DNA of 64,000 nucleotides, taken from assembly GCF_009817885.1 (NCBI RefSeq), contig NZ_CP041764.1, forward strand, positions 4,092,001 through 4,156,000. Reading direction: 5' to 3'. The DNA comes from Serratia rhizosphaerae (GTDB lineage Bacteria; Pseudomonadota; Gammaproteobacteria; Enterobacterales; Enterobacteriaceae). The position numbers and the translations under genes are program-made. Positions 1-8,302 of the stretch are shown one piece after another. The notes under the pieces were generated by a model. That model was not told the DNA's origin. It ran no database searches and saw only the letters and a list, made by a program, of their open reading frames with translations. The first letter of the stretch is position 1. Every line of letters begins with the position of its first letter.

Positions 1-817
1 TCTGGTGAACATCGTCTCGGCAGACTTCTTCCAGCTTGGCTTTAATGACTATGCGGCGGTGATGGTGCCGGTGAATATCGCCGCCATTATCGCCACGCTG
101 GCGATGCTGCACCTGTTTTTCCGCAAGGATATTCCGGCCCGTTACGATGTGGCGCTGCTGAAGGCGCCGCATGAGGCTATTCGCGATGTGTCGACCTTCC
201 GAGCCGGCTGGGGCGTATTGCTGCTGTTGCTGGTCGGCTTTTTTGTGCTGGAGCCGCTGGGCGTGCCGGTCAGTCTGGTGGCGGCGGTGAGCGCGCTGGT
301 GCTGTTGCTGGTGGCGAAAAGCGGCCGGACGATCGCTATCGGCAAGGTGCTGCGTGGCGCGCCGTGGCAGATTGTGATTTTCTCGCTGGGGATGTATCTG
401 GTGGTATACGGCTTGCGCAACGCCGGGCTGACCGATCTGCTGTCGGTAGTGCTGAACCGCCTGGCGGAGCAGGGGCTGTGGGCGGCGACGTTGGGCACCG
501 GTTTTATCACCGCTTTCCTGTCTTCGGTGATGAACAATATGCCGACGGTGCTGATCGGCGCGCTGTCGATTGACGGCAGCAGCGCTGGCGGCGTGATTAA
601 AGAGGCGATGATCTACGCCAACGTGATCGGCAGCGATCTGGGGCCGAAGATTACGCCGATTGGCAGCCTGGCGACGCTGCTCTGGCTGCATGTGCTGGCG
701 CGCAAGAATATCAATATCACCTGGGGTTACTATTTCCGTGTAGGTATTGTCATGACGCTGCCGGTGTTGTTCGTGACGTTAGCCGCCCTGGCGCTGCGTT
801 TGTCAGTCTCACCGTAA
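1..817 (+). CDS. arsB: Arsenite efflux pump ArsB, C-terminal part (5' end outside window)
   Basis: Inner-membrane pump that exports arsenite and antimonite. The reading frame is open to the left edge, so only about the last 271 of roughly 430 family residues are present. The visible part carries six or more hydrophobic segments. Typical ArsB blocks are seen, such as NIVSADFFQLGFNDYAAV at the start, FRAGWGVLLLLLVGFFVLEP, and SVMNNMPTVLIGALS. The latter resembles the conserved NNMP segment of the ArsB/NhaD ion transporter superfamily. The stop TAA is followed 12 bases later by arsC, which supports a common ars transcript. arsR is not visible and should lie to the left. Confidence 0.95.
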   Translation, partial: LVNIVSADFFQLGFNDYAAVMVPVNIAAIIATLAMLHLFFRKDIPARYDVALLKAPHEAIRDVSTFRAGWGVLLLLLVGFFVLEPLGVPVSLVAAVSALVLLLVAKSGRTIAIGKVLRGAPWQIVIFSLGMYLVVYGLRNAGLTDLLSVVLNRLAEQGLWAATLGTGFITAFLSSVMNNMPTVLIGALSIDGSSAGGVIKEAMIYANVIGSDLGPKITPIGSLATLLWLHVLARKNINITWGYYFRVGIVMTLPVLFVTLAALALRLSVSP

Positions 818-829
818 AAAGGGGCAACC

Positions 830-1255
830 ATGAAAACGATCACCATCTACCATAATCCGGCCTGCGGCACGTCGCGCAATACGCTGGCGCTGATCCGCAA
901 CAGCGGCGTCGAACCGACGATCGTACTGTATCTGGAAACGCCGCCGAGCCGTGACGAACTGTGCCGGCTGATTGCCGATATGGGCATCCCGGTGCGGGCA
1001 TTGCTGCGCAAGAACGTCGAGCCGTATGAACGGCTGCAACTGGCGCAGACGCACTGGCGTGATGAACAGCTGATCGATGTTATGCTGCAGCAGCCGATAC
1101 TGATTAACCGGCCGATCGTGGTGACGCCGCTCGGCACCCGGCTGTGCCGGCCGTCGGAGGTGGTGCTGGATATCTTACCGGACGCGCAGCAAGGCGAGTT
1201 TATCAAGGAAGACGGAGAAAGGGTGGTTGATGAGCACGGGCGGCGGCGGCGTTAG
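830..1255 (+). CDS. arsC: Arsenate reductase ArsC (glutaredoxin-dependent)
   Basis: Cytoplasmic enzyme that reduces arsenate to arsenite using glutathione and glutaredoxin, feeding the ArsB pump encoded just upstream. The product is 141 residues, the usual size for the plasmid R773-type family. The catalytic cysteine is Cys12 in HNPACGTSRNT. The three arginines that bind the oxyanion in R773 ArsC are at the same numbers here (Arg60, Arg94, Arg107). The start ATG follows a GGGGCAACC stretch. The gene converges on benD, with a hairpin between the two stops. Confidence 0.96.
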   Translation: MKTITIYHNPACGTSRNTLALIRNSGVEPTIVLYLETPPSRDELCRLIADMGIPVRALLRKNVEPYERLQLAQTHWRDEQLIDVMLQQPILINRPIVVTPLGTRLCRPSEVVLDILPDAQQGEFIKEDGERVVDEHGRRRR

Positions 1256-1262
1256 GACTGGA

Positions 1263-1288
1263 CGGCAGAGCTGAGGCCCGCTCTGCCG
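1263..1288. terminator. Hairpin between convergent arsC and benD
   Basis: A perfect 9-bp stem (CGGCAGAGC with GCTCTGCCG) encloses an 8-base loop, placed between the stops of the converging arsC and benD genes. No T-run follows on either strand. It may be a weak bidirectional terminator or a transcript-end stabiliser; position is the main support. Confidence 0.45.
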
Positions 1289-1294
1289 GGTCTG

Positions 1295-2077
1295 TCAGCC
1301 TAAATCGCCGCCGGCCACCGGCAGCACGGTGCCGTTAATATAGCTGGCCGCGTCGCTGGCAAGGAATAAAATGGCGTCGGCCTGTTCGTTTACCGTGCCG
1401 TAGCGGTGCATCAGGCTGCTGTTTAAGGTCTGATCGACCACCTGCTGATACCACGCCTCCTCCTGCGGTGTCGGCGTTTCCCGGTTGCGCGGCGTCAGAC
1501 GCGGCGGCGCTTCGGTGCCGCCCGGCGCGGTGGCGTTGATGCGGATGCCGGCGTCGGCGTACTCAAACGCCAGCGACCGGGTGAGCGCGTTCACCCCGCC
1601 TTTGGCGGCCGAATAGGGCGCGCGGTTGACGCCGCGGGTGGCGACCGAAGAGACATTGACGATCGCGCCGCCGCCCTGCGCCAGCATGTGCGGCAGCACG
1701 GCGCGGCAGCCCCACAGCGTCGGGAACAGCGAACGCCGGATCTCCGCCTCAATCTGCGCCGGCGCATACTCGGCGAACGGCCGCGCCCAGATGGTGCCGC
1801 CGACGTTGTTCACCAGTATATCCAGCCGGCCGAAGCGTCGCTGCGCCTCATCGATGGCCGCCTGCGTCTCCTCCCAGCGTTCCAGATCGGCATGAATCGC
1901 CAGCGCGTCGCAGCCCAGCTCCCGCAGCGCCGCAGCCGCCTCCTGCAGATAGGGCGCGCGGTCGATCAGCGCCAACTTCGCGCCTTCCCGCGCGGCCTGT
2001 TCAGCGACCGCTTTGCCGATCCCCTGTGCCGCGCCGGTGATGACCATTACCTTGTTGCTAAAACGTTGCTGTTGCAT
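1295..2077 (-). CDS. benD: Benzoate cis-diol dehydrogenase BenD
   Basis: Short-chain dehydrogenase/reductase of 260 residues that oxidises and decarboxylates the benzoate cis-1,2-dihydrodiol to catechol with NAD. The Rossmann motif TGAAQGIGKA is near the N-terminus, NNVGG follows, and the Ser-Tyr-Lys catalytic set lies in VNVSSVATRGVNRAPYSAAK. A longer frame exists upstream, but it would overlap benC by about 150 bases. The ATG at 2077 has an AAGGAG site, starts MQQQRFSNKVMVITG as expected for the family, and lies 10 bases after the benC stop. It is the last gene of the pca-cat-ben run. Confidence 0.93.
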   Translation of the reverse strand: MQQQRFSNKVMVITGAAQGIGKAVAEQAAREGAKLALIDRAPYLQEAAAALRELGCDALAIHADLERWEETQAAIDEAQRRFGRLDILVNNVGGTIWARPFAEYAPAQIEAEIRRSLFPTLWGCRAVLPHMLAQGGGAIVNVSSVATRGVNRAPYSAAKGGVNALTRSLAFEYADAGIRINATAPGGTEAPPRLTPRNRETPTPQEEAWYQQVVDQTLNSSLMHRYGTVNEQADAILFLASDAASYINGTVLPVAGGDLG

Positions 2078-2087
2078 CAGCGACTCC

Positions 2088-3110
2088 TTACGCCGTCTGG
2101 CTGGGGGCGAATTTTTCATAGTGGAAACTGGCCGGCGTGAAGGCGCGTCGGCGGAAATCGTGCAGCACCGCCTCGACCATCGGCGGCGGGCCGCACAGGT
2201 AGACGTCCACGTCGCCGTCGTGCAGCTGGCTGTCATCGAGATGCTGGGTCACGTAGCCTTTGCGCACCGCCTGTGAAGCGTCGCTGGCGACGCAGGTCAG
2301 ATAGCTGAAATCGCTCAGCCGTGCGCGGTAACTGTCCAGCTGTTCCAGCTTCACCAGATCGCAGTCGTGGGTGACGCCGTAGATCAGCCGCACCGGCAGC
2401 CGGACGTCGTCCTGCGCCAGCTGCTCCAGCATCGACAAAAAGGGCGCCAGCCCGGTGCCGCCGGCGAGAAACAGCAGCGGCCGCGTCACGCTGCGCAGAT
2501 AAAAACTGCCCTGCGGGCCGTGCAGACGCACGCTATCACCGGGGCGTGCCCGGTCGCTCAGGTAGCTGCTCATCATGCCGCCCGGCACATTGCGCAGCAG
2601 GAACGACAGCCGGCGCGCATTGGGCAGAGAACTGAACGAATAGGCACGGCGGGCGTCGCGGCCCGGCACCTCGATATTGACGTACTGGCCGGGCAGAAAG
2701 GCGACGCCGCCGTGGGCGTTATCCAACTGCAGAGTCAACTCAAGCGCGCTGTCCGACAGCGCGGCGACGCTCTCCACGCTGGCGGCGAAGGTTTCGCAGC
2801 CGGTTTTACACTGCGTGGAGGCCATCGGCACGTCGATCACGCAGTCGGACTGCGGCACCATCTGGCAGGTCAGCACCTGGCGTTGTGCGGCTTCCTCTGC
2901 GGAGAGGGCGTCATCCAGATAGTCATCGCCCAACTGGTAGTCGCCCTGTTCGCAATGGCATTTACAGCTGCCGCAGACGCCGTCAGCGCAGTCCATCGGC
3001 AGATTGACCTGCTGGCGATAGGCGGCGTCTAGCACGGTTTCATCGGGATTGCATTGAATAAAGCGGCTGACGCCGTCTTCAAAGTTAAGCGCAACGGTAT
3101 AGCTCATCAT
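2088..3110 (-). CDS. benC: Benzoate 1,2-dioxygenase reductase component BenC
   Basis: Electron-transfer subunit (340 residues) that passes electrons from NADH through FAD and a [2Fe-2S] cluster to the BenAB oxygenase. The N-terminal plant-type ferredoxin domain has the four ligands Cys41, Cys46, Cys49 and Cys82 (CADGVCGSC plus LTC). The FAD-binding block RAYSFSSLP and the NAD-binding block LAGGTGLAPFLSML follow, and the C-terminus has CGPPPMVEA. Two adjacent ATG codons (3110 and 3107) follow a GGGAGG site, so the exact start is uncertain by one codon. It lies 9 bases after benB. Confidence 0.95.
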   Translation of the reverse strand: MMSYTVALNFEDGVSRFIQCNPDETVLDAAYRQQVNLPMDCADGVCGSCKCHCEQGDYQLGDDYLDDALSAEEAAQRQVLTCQMVPQSDCVIDVPMASTQCKTGCETFAASVESVAALSDSALELTLQLDNAHGGVAFLPGQYVNIEVPGRDARRAYSFSSLPNARRLSFLLRNVPGGMMSSYLSDRARPGDSVRLHGPQGSFYLRSVTRPLLFLAGGTGLAPFLSMLEQLAQDDVRLPVRLIYGVTHDCDLVKLEQLDSYRARLSDFSYLTCVASDASQAVRKGYVTQHLDDSQLHDGDVDVYLCGPPPMVEAVLHDFRRRAFTPASFHYEKFAPSQTA

Positions 3111-3119
3111 CGCCTCCCA

Positions 3120-3605
3120 TTAAATATGATAAATATCAATCACATGACTGATATAGTCGTTATTGAGACGGATCGTTTTGCTCAGGATCTGCGGCTGTTC
3201 GCCGCCAAGCGCGATGCGGCAGCGGCAACTGCCGAAAAACAGATCGGTTTTCTGATAGCGGTGGCTGTAGGTGCTCCAGTTGTAGCGCACGTCCACTGCG
3301 TCCGCCGTTTCGCCGATCAACTCCACGTTGCTGATATGGTGGGTGGTGCGCGGTTCCGGCGTGCTGGCCGCTGAACGCTCGGTCTTGATGCGGTAGACGC
3401 GGTCTTCCAGCCCTTCGCGGTTCGGGTAGTAAATCAGCGATACTTCGCGCTGCGGATCGCGGGTGAGCCGGTCATCCTCGCCCCAGGAGGGCATCCAGTA
3501 CTCGACCTGCGGGCTGTAGCACGCCAGCCACTCATCCCACTGGCGGTCATCCAGCAGCCGCGCCTCGCGGTATAAAAACTGCTCAATACGTTGTTGCTGG
3601 CTCAT
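3120..3605 (-). CDS. benB: Benzoate 1,2-dioxygenase small subunit BenB
   Basis: Beta subunit (161 residues) of the ring-hydroxylating oxygenase, structural partner of BenA in an alpha3-beta3 assembly. It has the family's cystatin/NTF2-like fold signature: an N-terminal stretch FLYREARLLDDRQWDEWLACY and a central part with WGEDDRLTRDP and SNVELIGE. It overlaps the benA stop by four bases (ATGA), which fits translational coupling and equal subunit production. Confidence 0.95.
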   Translation of the reverse strand: MSQQQRIEQFLYREARLLDDRQWDEWLACYSPQVEYWMPSWGEDDRLTRDPQREVSLIYYPNREGLEDRVYRIKTERSAASTPEPRTTHHISNVELIGETADAVDVRYNWSTYSHRYQKTDLFFGSCRCRIALGGEQPQILSKTIRLNNDYISHVIDIYHI

Positions 3606-4966
3606 GACTGCACCTCGGTGTCGTTCAGGCTGCGCAGCAGGGTCTGCTGCCAGTGATGGTGGTGGGGGACATACAGCGCTTCATCCTCGGCGCGCACGCC
3701 GCTCATCAGCGGCCGGATCGCCATCGCCTGCGCGTTGTCGTCGGGGCCTTCCAGCCAGCGCGTGGCCCCGCGGCTGATATCGCTCCAGGGCATGTTGCCG
3801 GCGAGATAGCCCTGCTGGCAGGCGCGGAACTCTTCCAGATCGTCCGGCGTGCCCATGCCGCTGACGTTAAAGAAGTCCTCATACTGGCGGATGCGCAGGG
3901 CGCGGTCCTCGGCGCTTTCTCCCTTCGGCGCGAAGCAGAAGGTGGTGACCTCGGTTTTATCCACCGCGATGGGGCGCATCACGCGAAGCTGGGTGGAGAA
4001 CTGATCCATCAGGTAGAGGTTGGGGTAGATGCACAGGTTGCGGGTATGGTTGACCATAAAATCGGCGCGCGTCTCGCCGAAGCGGTCGCTCAGGCGGCGG
4101 AAGTGTTTGAATACCGGCCGCACCTCCGGGTTCAGCGCCCGGGTCCACAGCAGCATATGGCCATGTTCGAAGCCGTAGACGCCGCCGGTGCTTTTCGACC
4201 AGCAGGTGGCGTCCAGCGTCTGGGTACTGCTGGCGTCGTGGCTGCGGCGCGACATGGTCGAGACATAGTTCCAGTGCACCACGCTGACGTGATAGCCGTC
4301 GACGCCGTTTTCCATCTGCAGCTTCCAGTTGCCGTCATAGGTATACGAGGAGGCGCCGGTCAGCAGTTCGATGCCGTCTTCCGCCTGATCGACAATCAGG
4401 TCCAACACCTGCCGGGTATCGCCCAGGTATTCCTCCAGCGGCAGCACCTTGTCGCTCAGGCTGCCGAATAGAAACCCGCGGTAAGAGGCAAAGCGCGGCA
4501 GGTGTTTGAGATCGTGAGAGCCGGCCTGTTTGAAGCACGGGGGATAGCCGCCGCTCTTTTCGTCTTTGGCCTTGAGCAGATTGCCGGCGTTGTTAAACGT
4601 CCAGCCGTGAAACGGACAGGTAAAGGTGGCTTTGTTGCCCTTTTTGCGGCTGGCCAGCATCGCACCACGGTGCGAGCAGCTGTTGATCATCGCATGCAGT
4701 TCTCCCTGCTTGTCGCGGGTAATGATCACCGGCTGGCGGCCCATCGTCAGGGTATAATAGTCGCCCGGCTCGGCGACCTGGCTTTCGTGCGCCATATATA
4801 CCCAGTTGCCTTCAAAAATTGCCTTCATTTCCAGTTCAAATATCGCCGGGTCGGTAAATATGCCGCGGTGACACTGGTAGACGCCTTGCTCTTTATCTAC
4901 CCGCAATGCATTTTTTATTTTCTGTTCCAGCGTGGAATAAATAGCAGCAGTTGTTGATGAGTTCAT
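3602..4966 (-). CDS. benA: Benzoate 1,2-dioxygenase large subunit BenA
   Basis: Catalytic alpha subunit (454 residues) that adds both atoms of oxygen to benzoate. The Rieske [2Fe-2S] ligands are Cys97/His99 (CSHRGAM) and Cys117/His120 (CPFHGW). The mononuclear iron site is in VDGYHVSVVHWNY. The frame could begin 19 codons earlier, but the ATG at 4966 has a GAGGT site and begins MNSSTTAAIYSTLEQ like known BenA proteins, so I chose it. An 89-base gap separates it from catA, the second-largest break in the pca-cat-ben run, and holds a hairpin (5004-5022). Confidence 0.96.
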   Translation of the reverse strand: MNSSTTAAIYSTLEQKIKNALRVDKEQGVYQCHRGIFTDPAIFELEMKAIFEGNWVYMAHESQVAEPGDYYTLTMGRQPVIITRDKQGELHAMINSCSHRGAMLASRKKGNKATFTCPFHGWTFNNAGNLLKAKDEKSGGYPPCFKQAGSHDLKHLPRFASYRGFLFGSLSDKVLPLEEYLGDTRQVLDLIVDQAEDGIELLTGASSYTYDGNWKLQMENGVDGYHVSVVHWNYVSTMSRRSHDASSTQTLDATCWSKSTGGVYGFEHGHMLLWTRALNPEVRPVFKHFRRLSDRFGETRADFMVNHTRNLCIYPNLYLMDQFSTQLRVMRPIAVDKTEVTTFCFAPKGESAEDRALRIRQYEDFFNVSGMGTPDDLEEFRACQQGYLAGNMPWSDISRGATRWLEGPDDNAQAMAIRPLMSGVRAEDEALYVPHHHHWQQTLLRSLNDTEVQS

Positions 4967-5003
4967 ACTAATGACCTCGTTAATCACGTTGCGTAGGGTG
5001 CCC

Positions 5004-5022
5004 TGGGGAAATTTATTCCCCA
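5004..5022 (-). other. Hairpin in the catA-benA gap
   Basis: Perfect 7-bp stem (TGGGGAA with TTCCCCA) and a 5-base loop, 38 bases upstream of the benA start. No T-run follows on the minus strand, so it is not a classical terminator. It could be an mRNA-processing or stabilising element that sets the ratio of ben to cat transcripts. Confidence 0.4.
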
Positions 5023-5055
5023 TGGCGCAGGTATTATTGTTGTTCTTTTTCCGGT

Positions 5056-5985
5056 TTAACTTTCCAGCGCGCGCGGGCGTTTAATTCGCTGTTCCTCTGC
5101 GCTGTCGCCGGCGGCGTAAATCATGAAATCAAAGCGGATTTCGGTATGTTCGCCGGGCAGATCGCGCTGTGCGGCCAGCGCCGGATCACTGATTTTGATC
5201 GGATCGGCGATCAGTTCATCGCGGGTAGCGAAGGCAAAATCGTCCCACAGGTAGCGGTCGCCGTTCAGGTTGATCTGAGTGGTGAGGTGCTTGTGGCCGG
5301 GAGCGGAAACAAAAAAGTGGATATGCGCCGGCCGGTTGCCGTGGCGGCCAAGGCGATCGAGCCAGGCCTGCGTCGGGCCGTCCGGCGGGCAGCCGTAACC
5401 GGAGGGCAAAATACTGCGCACCGCGTAGCGGCCGTCGGCGTCGGTTTTCACCCGGCGACGCAGGTTGTAATTGCTCTGCGACTTATCGAAGAACGAATAG
5501 TTGCCCAGCGTATTGGCGTGCCAGATATCGACGATGGCGCCGGCCAGCGGGCGGCCGTGCTGGTCGCTGACCTGGCCGTGCAGCCACATGACTTCGCCGC
5601 TGTCCGTACCGTCGTCCATCCGTGCGTAGCCGTCGCTCAGCGGCGCATTGGCGACATACAGCGGCCCTTCGATGGTGCGCGGCGTGCCGCCGTTCAGACC
5701 CTGCTGGCGTTCTCGCGCGTCCTCACGCATATCCAGATAGTGCTCCAGCCCCAGGCCGGCCGCCAGCAGCGCCGCTTCCTGACGGCCGCCGAGCTGATGC
5801 AGATAGTTAATCGCCCGCCAAAACTCTTCGGCGCTAATATCAAAGTCGTCGATCAACTGACAGATATTACCCAGCAGCTGGCGGGTGATGGCTTTAAAAC
5901 GCGGATCGCCGTCGTTTCCGGTTAAACCGCTGCTGATATCCAGCAGCTTGCTGACGTCTTCAGACTGATTGAAGGATACGGACAT
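5056..5985 (-). CDS. catA: Catechol 1,2-dioxygenase CatA
   Basis: Intradiol ring-cleavage enzyme (309 residues) that turns catechol into cis,cis-muconate using non-haem Fe(III). The four iron ligands line up with the family as Tyr163 (HANTLGNYSFFD), Tyr197 (LPSGYGCPP), His221 and His223 (NRPAHIHFF). The N-terminal helical linker domain is present. A longer frame starts at 6048, but ATG 5985 has a strong GAGGAG site and begins MSVSFNQSEDV, so it is preferred. The 135-base gap to catC contains a small hairpin (6009-6023) just before the ribosome-binding site; it could hold an internal promoter. Confidence 0.96.
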   Translation of the reverse strand: MSVSFNQSEDVSKLLDISSGLTGNDGDPRFKAITRQLLGNICQLIDDFDISAEEFWRAINYLHQLGGRQEAALLAAGLGLEHYLDMREDARERQQGLNGGTPRTIEGPLYVANAPLSDGYARMDDGTDSGEVMWLHGQVSDQHGRPLAGAIVDIWHANTLGNYSFFDKSQSNYNLRRRVKTDADGRYAVRSILPSGYGCPPDGPTQAWLDRLGRHGNRPAHIHFFVSAPGHKHLTTQINLNGDRYLWDDFAFATRDELIADPIKISDPALAAQRDLPGEHTEIRFDFMIYAAGDSAEEQRIKRPRALES

Positions 5986-6120
5986 TGCAGACTCCTCATT
6001 ATAATAGAGCCGTAAATAACGGCGATGGCCGGCAGCGGCGCATCGCAATTATTCGGGCTGAGCTCGGGTTTACGGCGCCGAAAATAACCGGCTAACCCGT
6101 GGAGATGAATTATTTCTGCT

Positions 6121-6411
6121 TTATTTATCGTCGTCGTAAATGGATGACGGATGTCGGCACAAGGCCTCAATATGCATTTCCATATACGGGAACAGCGGCA
6201 GCGCCGATAAGATATCGTGCAGTTCGCTATTACTTTCCACGTCAAAGATACTGACGTTGGCGTATTTTCCCGCCACGCGCCAAAGGTGGCGCCATTTTCC
6301 CTGCGTCTGCAGCTCTTGCGCATAGCGCTTTTCACGCAGTTTGATCTCATCGGCGACGGCGGCCGGCATATCGGACGGCAGTTGCACGGACATTTCAACT
6401 TTGAACAACAT
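6121..6411 (-). CDS. catC: Muconolactone delta-isomerase CatC
   Basis: Small decameric enzyme (96 residues) that converts muconolactone to beta-ketoadipate enol-lactone. The sequence MLFKVEMSVQLPSDM followed by EIKLREKRYAQELQTQGKW is typical of the family, and the length matches. The frame extends 19 codons upstream into catB, but ATG 6411, preceded by GAGG, gives the normal N-terminus. It starts 13 bases after the catB stop. Confidence 0.95.
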   Translation of the reverse strand: MLFKVEMSVQLPSDMPAAVADEIKLREKRYAQELQTQGKWRHLWRVAGKYANVSIFDVESNSELHDILSALPLFPYMEMHIEALCRHPSSIYDDDK

Positions 6412-6424
6412 CAGGCAGGCTCCT

Positions 6425-7540
6425 CTAGGTGCGCTGATAAAAACGCAGTTTGTCTTCATCGACCTCAATGCCGAGGCCCGGGCCGTCCGGCAGCGTGACC
6501 TGTCCGTCGGCGAAACTCAGCGGTTCGGCGATGATGTCGTCTTTTAGCAGCAGCGGACCGAACATTTCCGTTCCCCAGGCCAGCTTCAGCGTTGACCAGG
6601 CGTGCAGCGACGCCACGCTGCCGATGCTGCCTTCCAGCATGGTGCCGCCGTACAGCGCGATGCCGGCCGCATCGGCGACGTGCGCCAGTTTCAGCGCCTG
6701 CGCCGGGCCGCCGGCCTTGGCGATTTTCAGCGCATAGGCGCCGCGGAAACCGCCGGCGGCCAGCGCGTAGCCGTCATGGGCGTCGGCTACCGCTTCATCG
6801 GCCAGAATCGGCAGGGTGAACCGTTGACTCAGCTGCGTCAGCGCGGCGCGGTCCCACAGCGCCACCGGCTGCTCCACCAGATCGATGCCGATCTCCTGCA
6901 GCGCAGCCATGCCGCGCACCGCGCTGGCGGCGTCCCAGGCCTGATTGACGTCAACCCGGATACTGGCGTCGGCCCCCAGCGCCCGGACGATCGCCGCGGT
7001 GTGGCGCAGGTCGTCGGCCAGCGGTCTGGCGCCGATCTTGAGTTTAAAGGCGTTATGGCGGCCTTCCGCCAGCAGGCGCTGCCCCTCGGCGATATCGCGC
7101 TCGGTGTCGCCGCTGGCCAGCGTCCACAACACCGGCAGTTGCCGGCTCTGCGCGCCGCCGAGCAGGGTGCTGAGCGGCTGACGCAGCGCTTTGCCCTGCG
7201 CGTCGAGAAACGCGGTCTCCAGCGCCGATTTGGCAAAGGTATTGCCTTTGACGCTGGCGTTCATCAGATTGACCAGCGGCGTCAGGCCGTCAAACTGCTG
7301 GCCGGTCAGCAGCGGCGCCAGATAGGTATCGATGGCGGACTTGATCCCTTCCGGGCTTTCCGGGCCGTAGCTCAGGCCGCCGATGGTGGTGGCTTCGCCC
7401 CAGCCGACCAGGCCGCCCGCACAGGTGAGACGAACGATGGTCAGCGTCTGGCAGCCCATGGTCGCCATCGACAGTTTGTGCGGCCGGATGGTGGGAATAT
7501 CCAGCAGCCAGCTTTCAATGCGTTCAATACACAGCGTCAT
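6425..7540 (-). CDS. catB: Muconate cycloisomerase CatB
   Basis: Enolase-superfamily enzyme (371 residues) that cyclises cis,cis-muconate to muconolactone with Mn(II). The catalytic lysines are Lys166 and Lys168 in FKLKIG. The metal ligands are Asp197 (RVDVNQAWD), Glu223 (VEQP) and Asp248 (ILADEAV). Length and motif spacing match Pseudomonas and Acinetobacter CatB. It starts 3 bases after the pcaD stop. Confidence 0.95.
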   Translation of the reverse strand: MTLCIERIESWLLDIPTIRPHKLSMATMGCQTLTIVRLTCAGGLVGWGEATTIGGLSYGPESPEGIKSAIDTYLAPLLTGQQFDGLTPLVNLMNASVKGNTFAKSALETAFLDAQGKALRQPLSTLLGGAQSRQLPVLWTLASGDTERDIAEGQRLLAEGRHNAFKLKIGARPLADDLRHTAAIVRALGADASIRVDVNQAWDAASAVRGMAALQEIGIDLVEQPVALWDRAALTQLSQRFTLPILADEAVADAHDGYALAAGGFRGAYALKIAKAGGPAQALKLAHVADAAGIALYGGTMLEGSIGSVASLHAWSTLKLAWGTEMFGPLLLKDDIIAEPLSFADGQVTLPDGPGLGIEVDEDKLRFYQRT

Positions 7541-7543
7541 GGG

Positions 7544-8302
7544 TTATACCTCTGTCAGAAAGTCGAGTACGCGGTGGGCGAACAGTGCCGGACACGCAAT
7601 ATTGCTGATGTGCGAGGCGGGCAGGGTCGCCAGTTCCGCCTGCGGCGCGTTCGCCAACAGGAAGCGTGCGTCGTCCGGCGTGGTGACCGGATCCAGCTCG
7701 CCGGCGATCGCCAGCATCGGCTGCGGCATGTGGCGGACTTCGGCCCGCAGATCCGCCTGCGCCAGCGCGTCGCAGCAGGCGGCATAACCGGCGGCGTTGC
7801 CCTGTGCCAGCTGCGCGGCCAGTGCCGCCACCTGCTGCGGTTCGCGGCGTTGGAATTCCTCGCTGAACCAGCGCGCCGGCGACGCGGCGGCAATCTCCGC
7901 CAGGCCGTCACGGCGCACCGTCTGCGCGCGCTGATGCCAGCCTTCGGCGCTGCCGATGCGCGCGGCGCTGTTGGCCACCACCAGCCGCTGCAGGCGCTGC
8001 GGCTGATAGCGGTTGAGCCACAGGCCGGTCAGTCCGCCCATCGAAATGCCGCAGAAATGGGCGCGTTCAACGTCCAGGCTGTCGAGCAGGGCGACGACAT
8101 CGCGGCCAAGGATCTCCAGCGTCAGCGGGGCGGCGGGCAGCGGCGTTCCGCCGTGGCCGCGCTGGTTATAGCGCAGCACGCGGAAATGGGCGGTAAAGAG
8201 CGCCATCTGCGACTGCCACAAATCCAATGTAGTACCCAGCGAATTGGACAGCACCAGCAGCGGCGCGCCGGCCGGGCCGTCAAGGCGGTATTCAATCTCC
8301 AT
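7544..8302 (-). CDS. pcaD: 3-oxoadipate enol-lactonase PcaD
   Basis: Alpha/beta hydrolase (252 residues) that opens beta-ketoadipate enol-lactone to beta-ketoadipate, the step where the catechol and protocatechuate branches meet. The nucleophile is Ser87 in GISMGG. The acid probably lies in GELDPVTTP and the histidine in LPASHISN. The start at 8302 shares one base with the pcaF stop (TGATG), indicating translational coupling; an upstream in-frame extension overlapping pcaF was rejected. No pcaC fusion is present. Since no protocatechuate genes are seen here, it may serve only the catechol branch. Confidence 0.93.
   Translation of the reverse strand: MEIEYRLDGPAGAPLLVLSNSLGTTLDLWQSQMALFTAHFRVLRYNQRGHGGTPLPAAPLTLEILGRDVVALLDSLDVERAHFCGISMGGLTGLWLNRYQPQRLQRLVVANSAARIGSAEGWHQRAQTVRRDGLAEIAAASPARWFSEEFQRREPQQVAALAAQLAQGNAAGYAACCDALAQADLRAEVRHMPQPMLAIAGELDPVTTPDDARFLLANAPQAELATLPASHISNIACPALFAHRVLDFLTEV

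Noticed and set aside
1295..2236. Longer benD start at 2236
   Set aside because: It would overlap benC by about 150 bases and add a basic, non-SDR N-terminus; ATG 2077 with AAGGAG is better.
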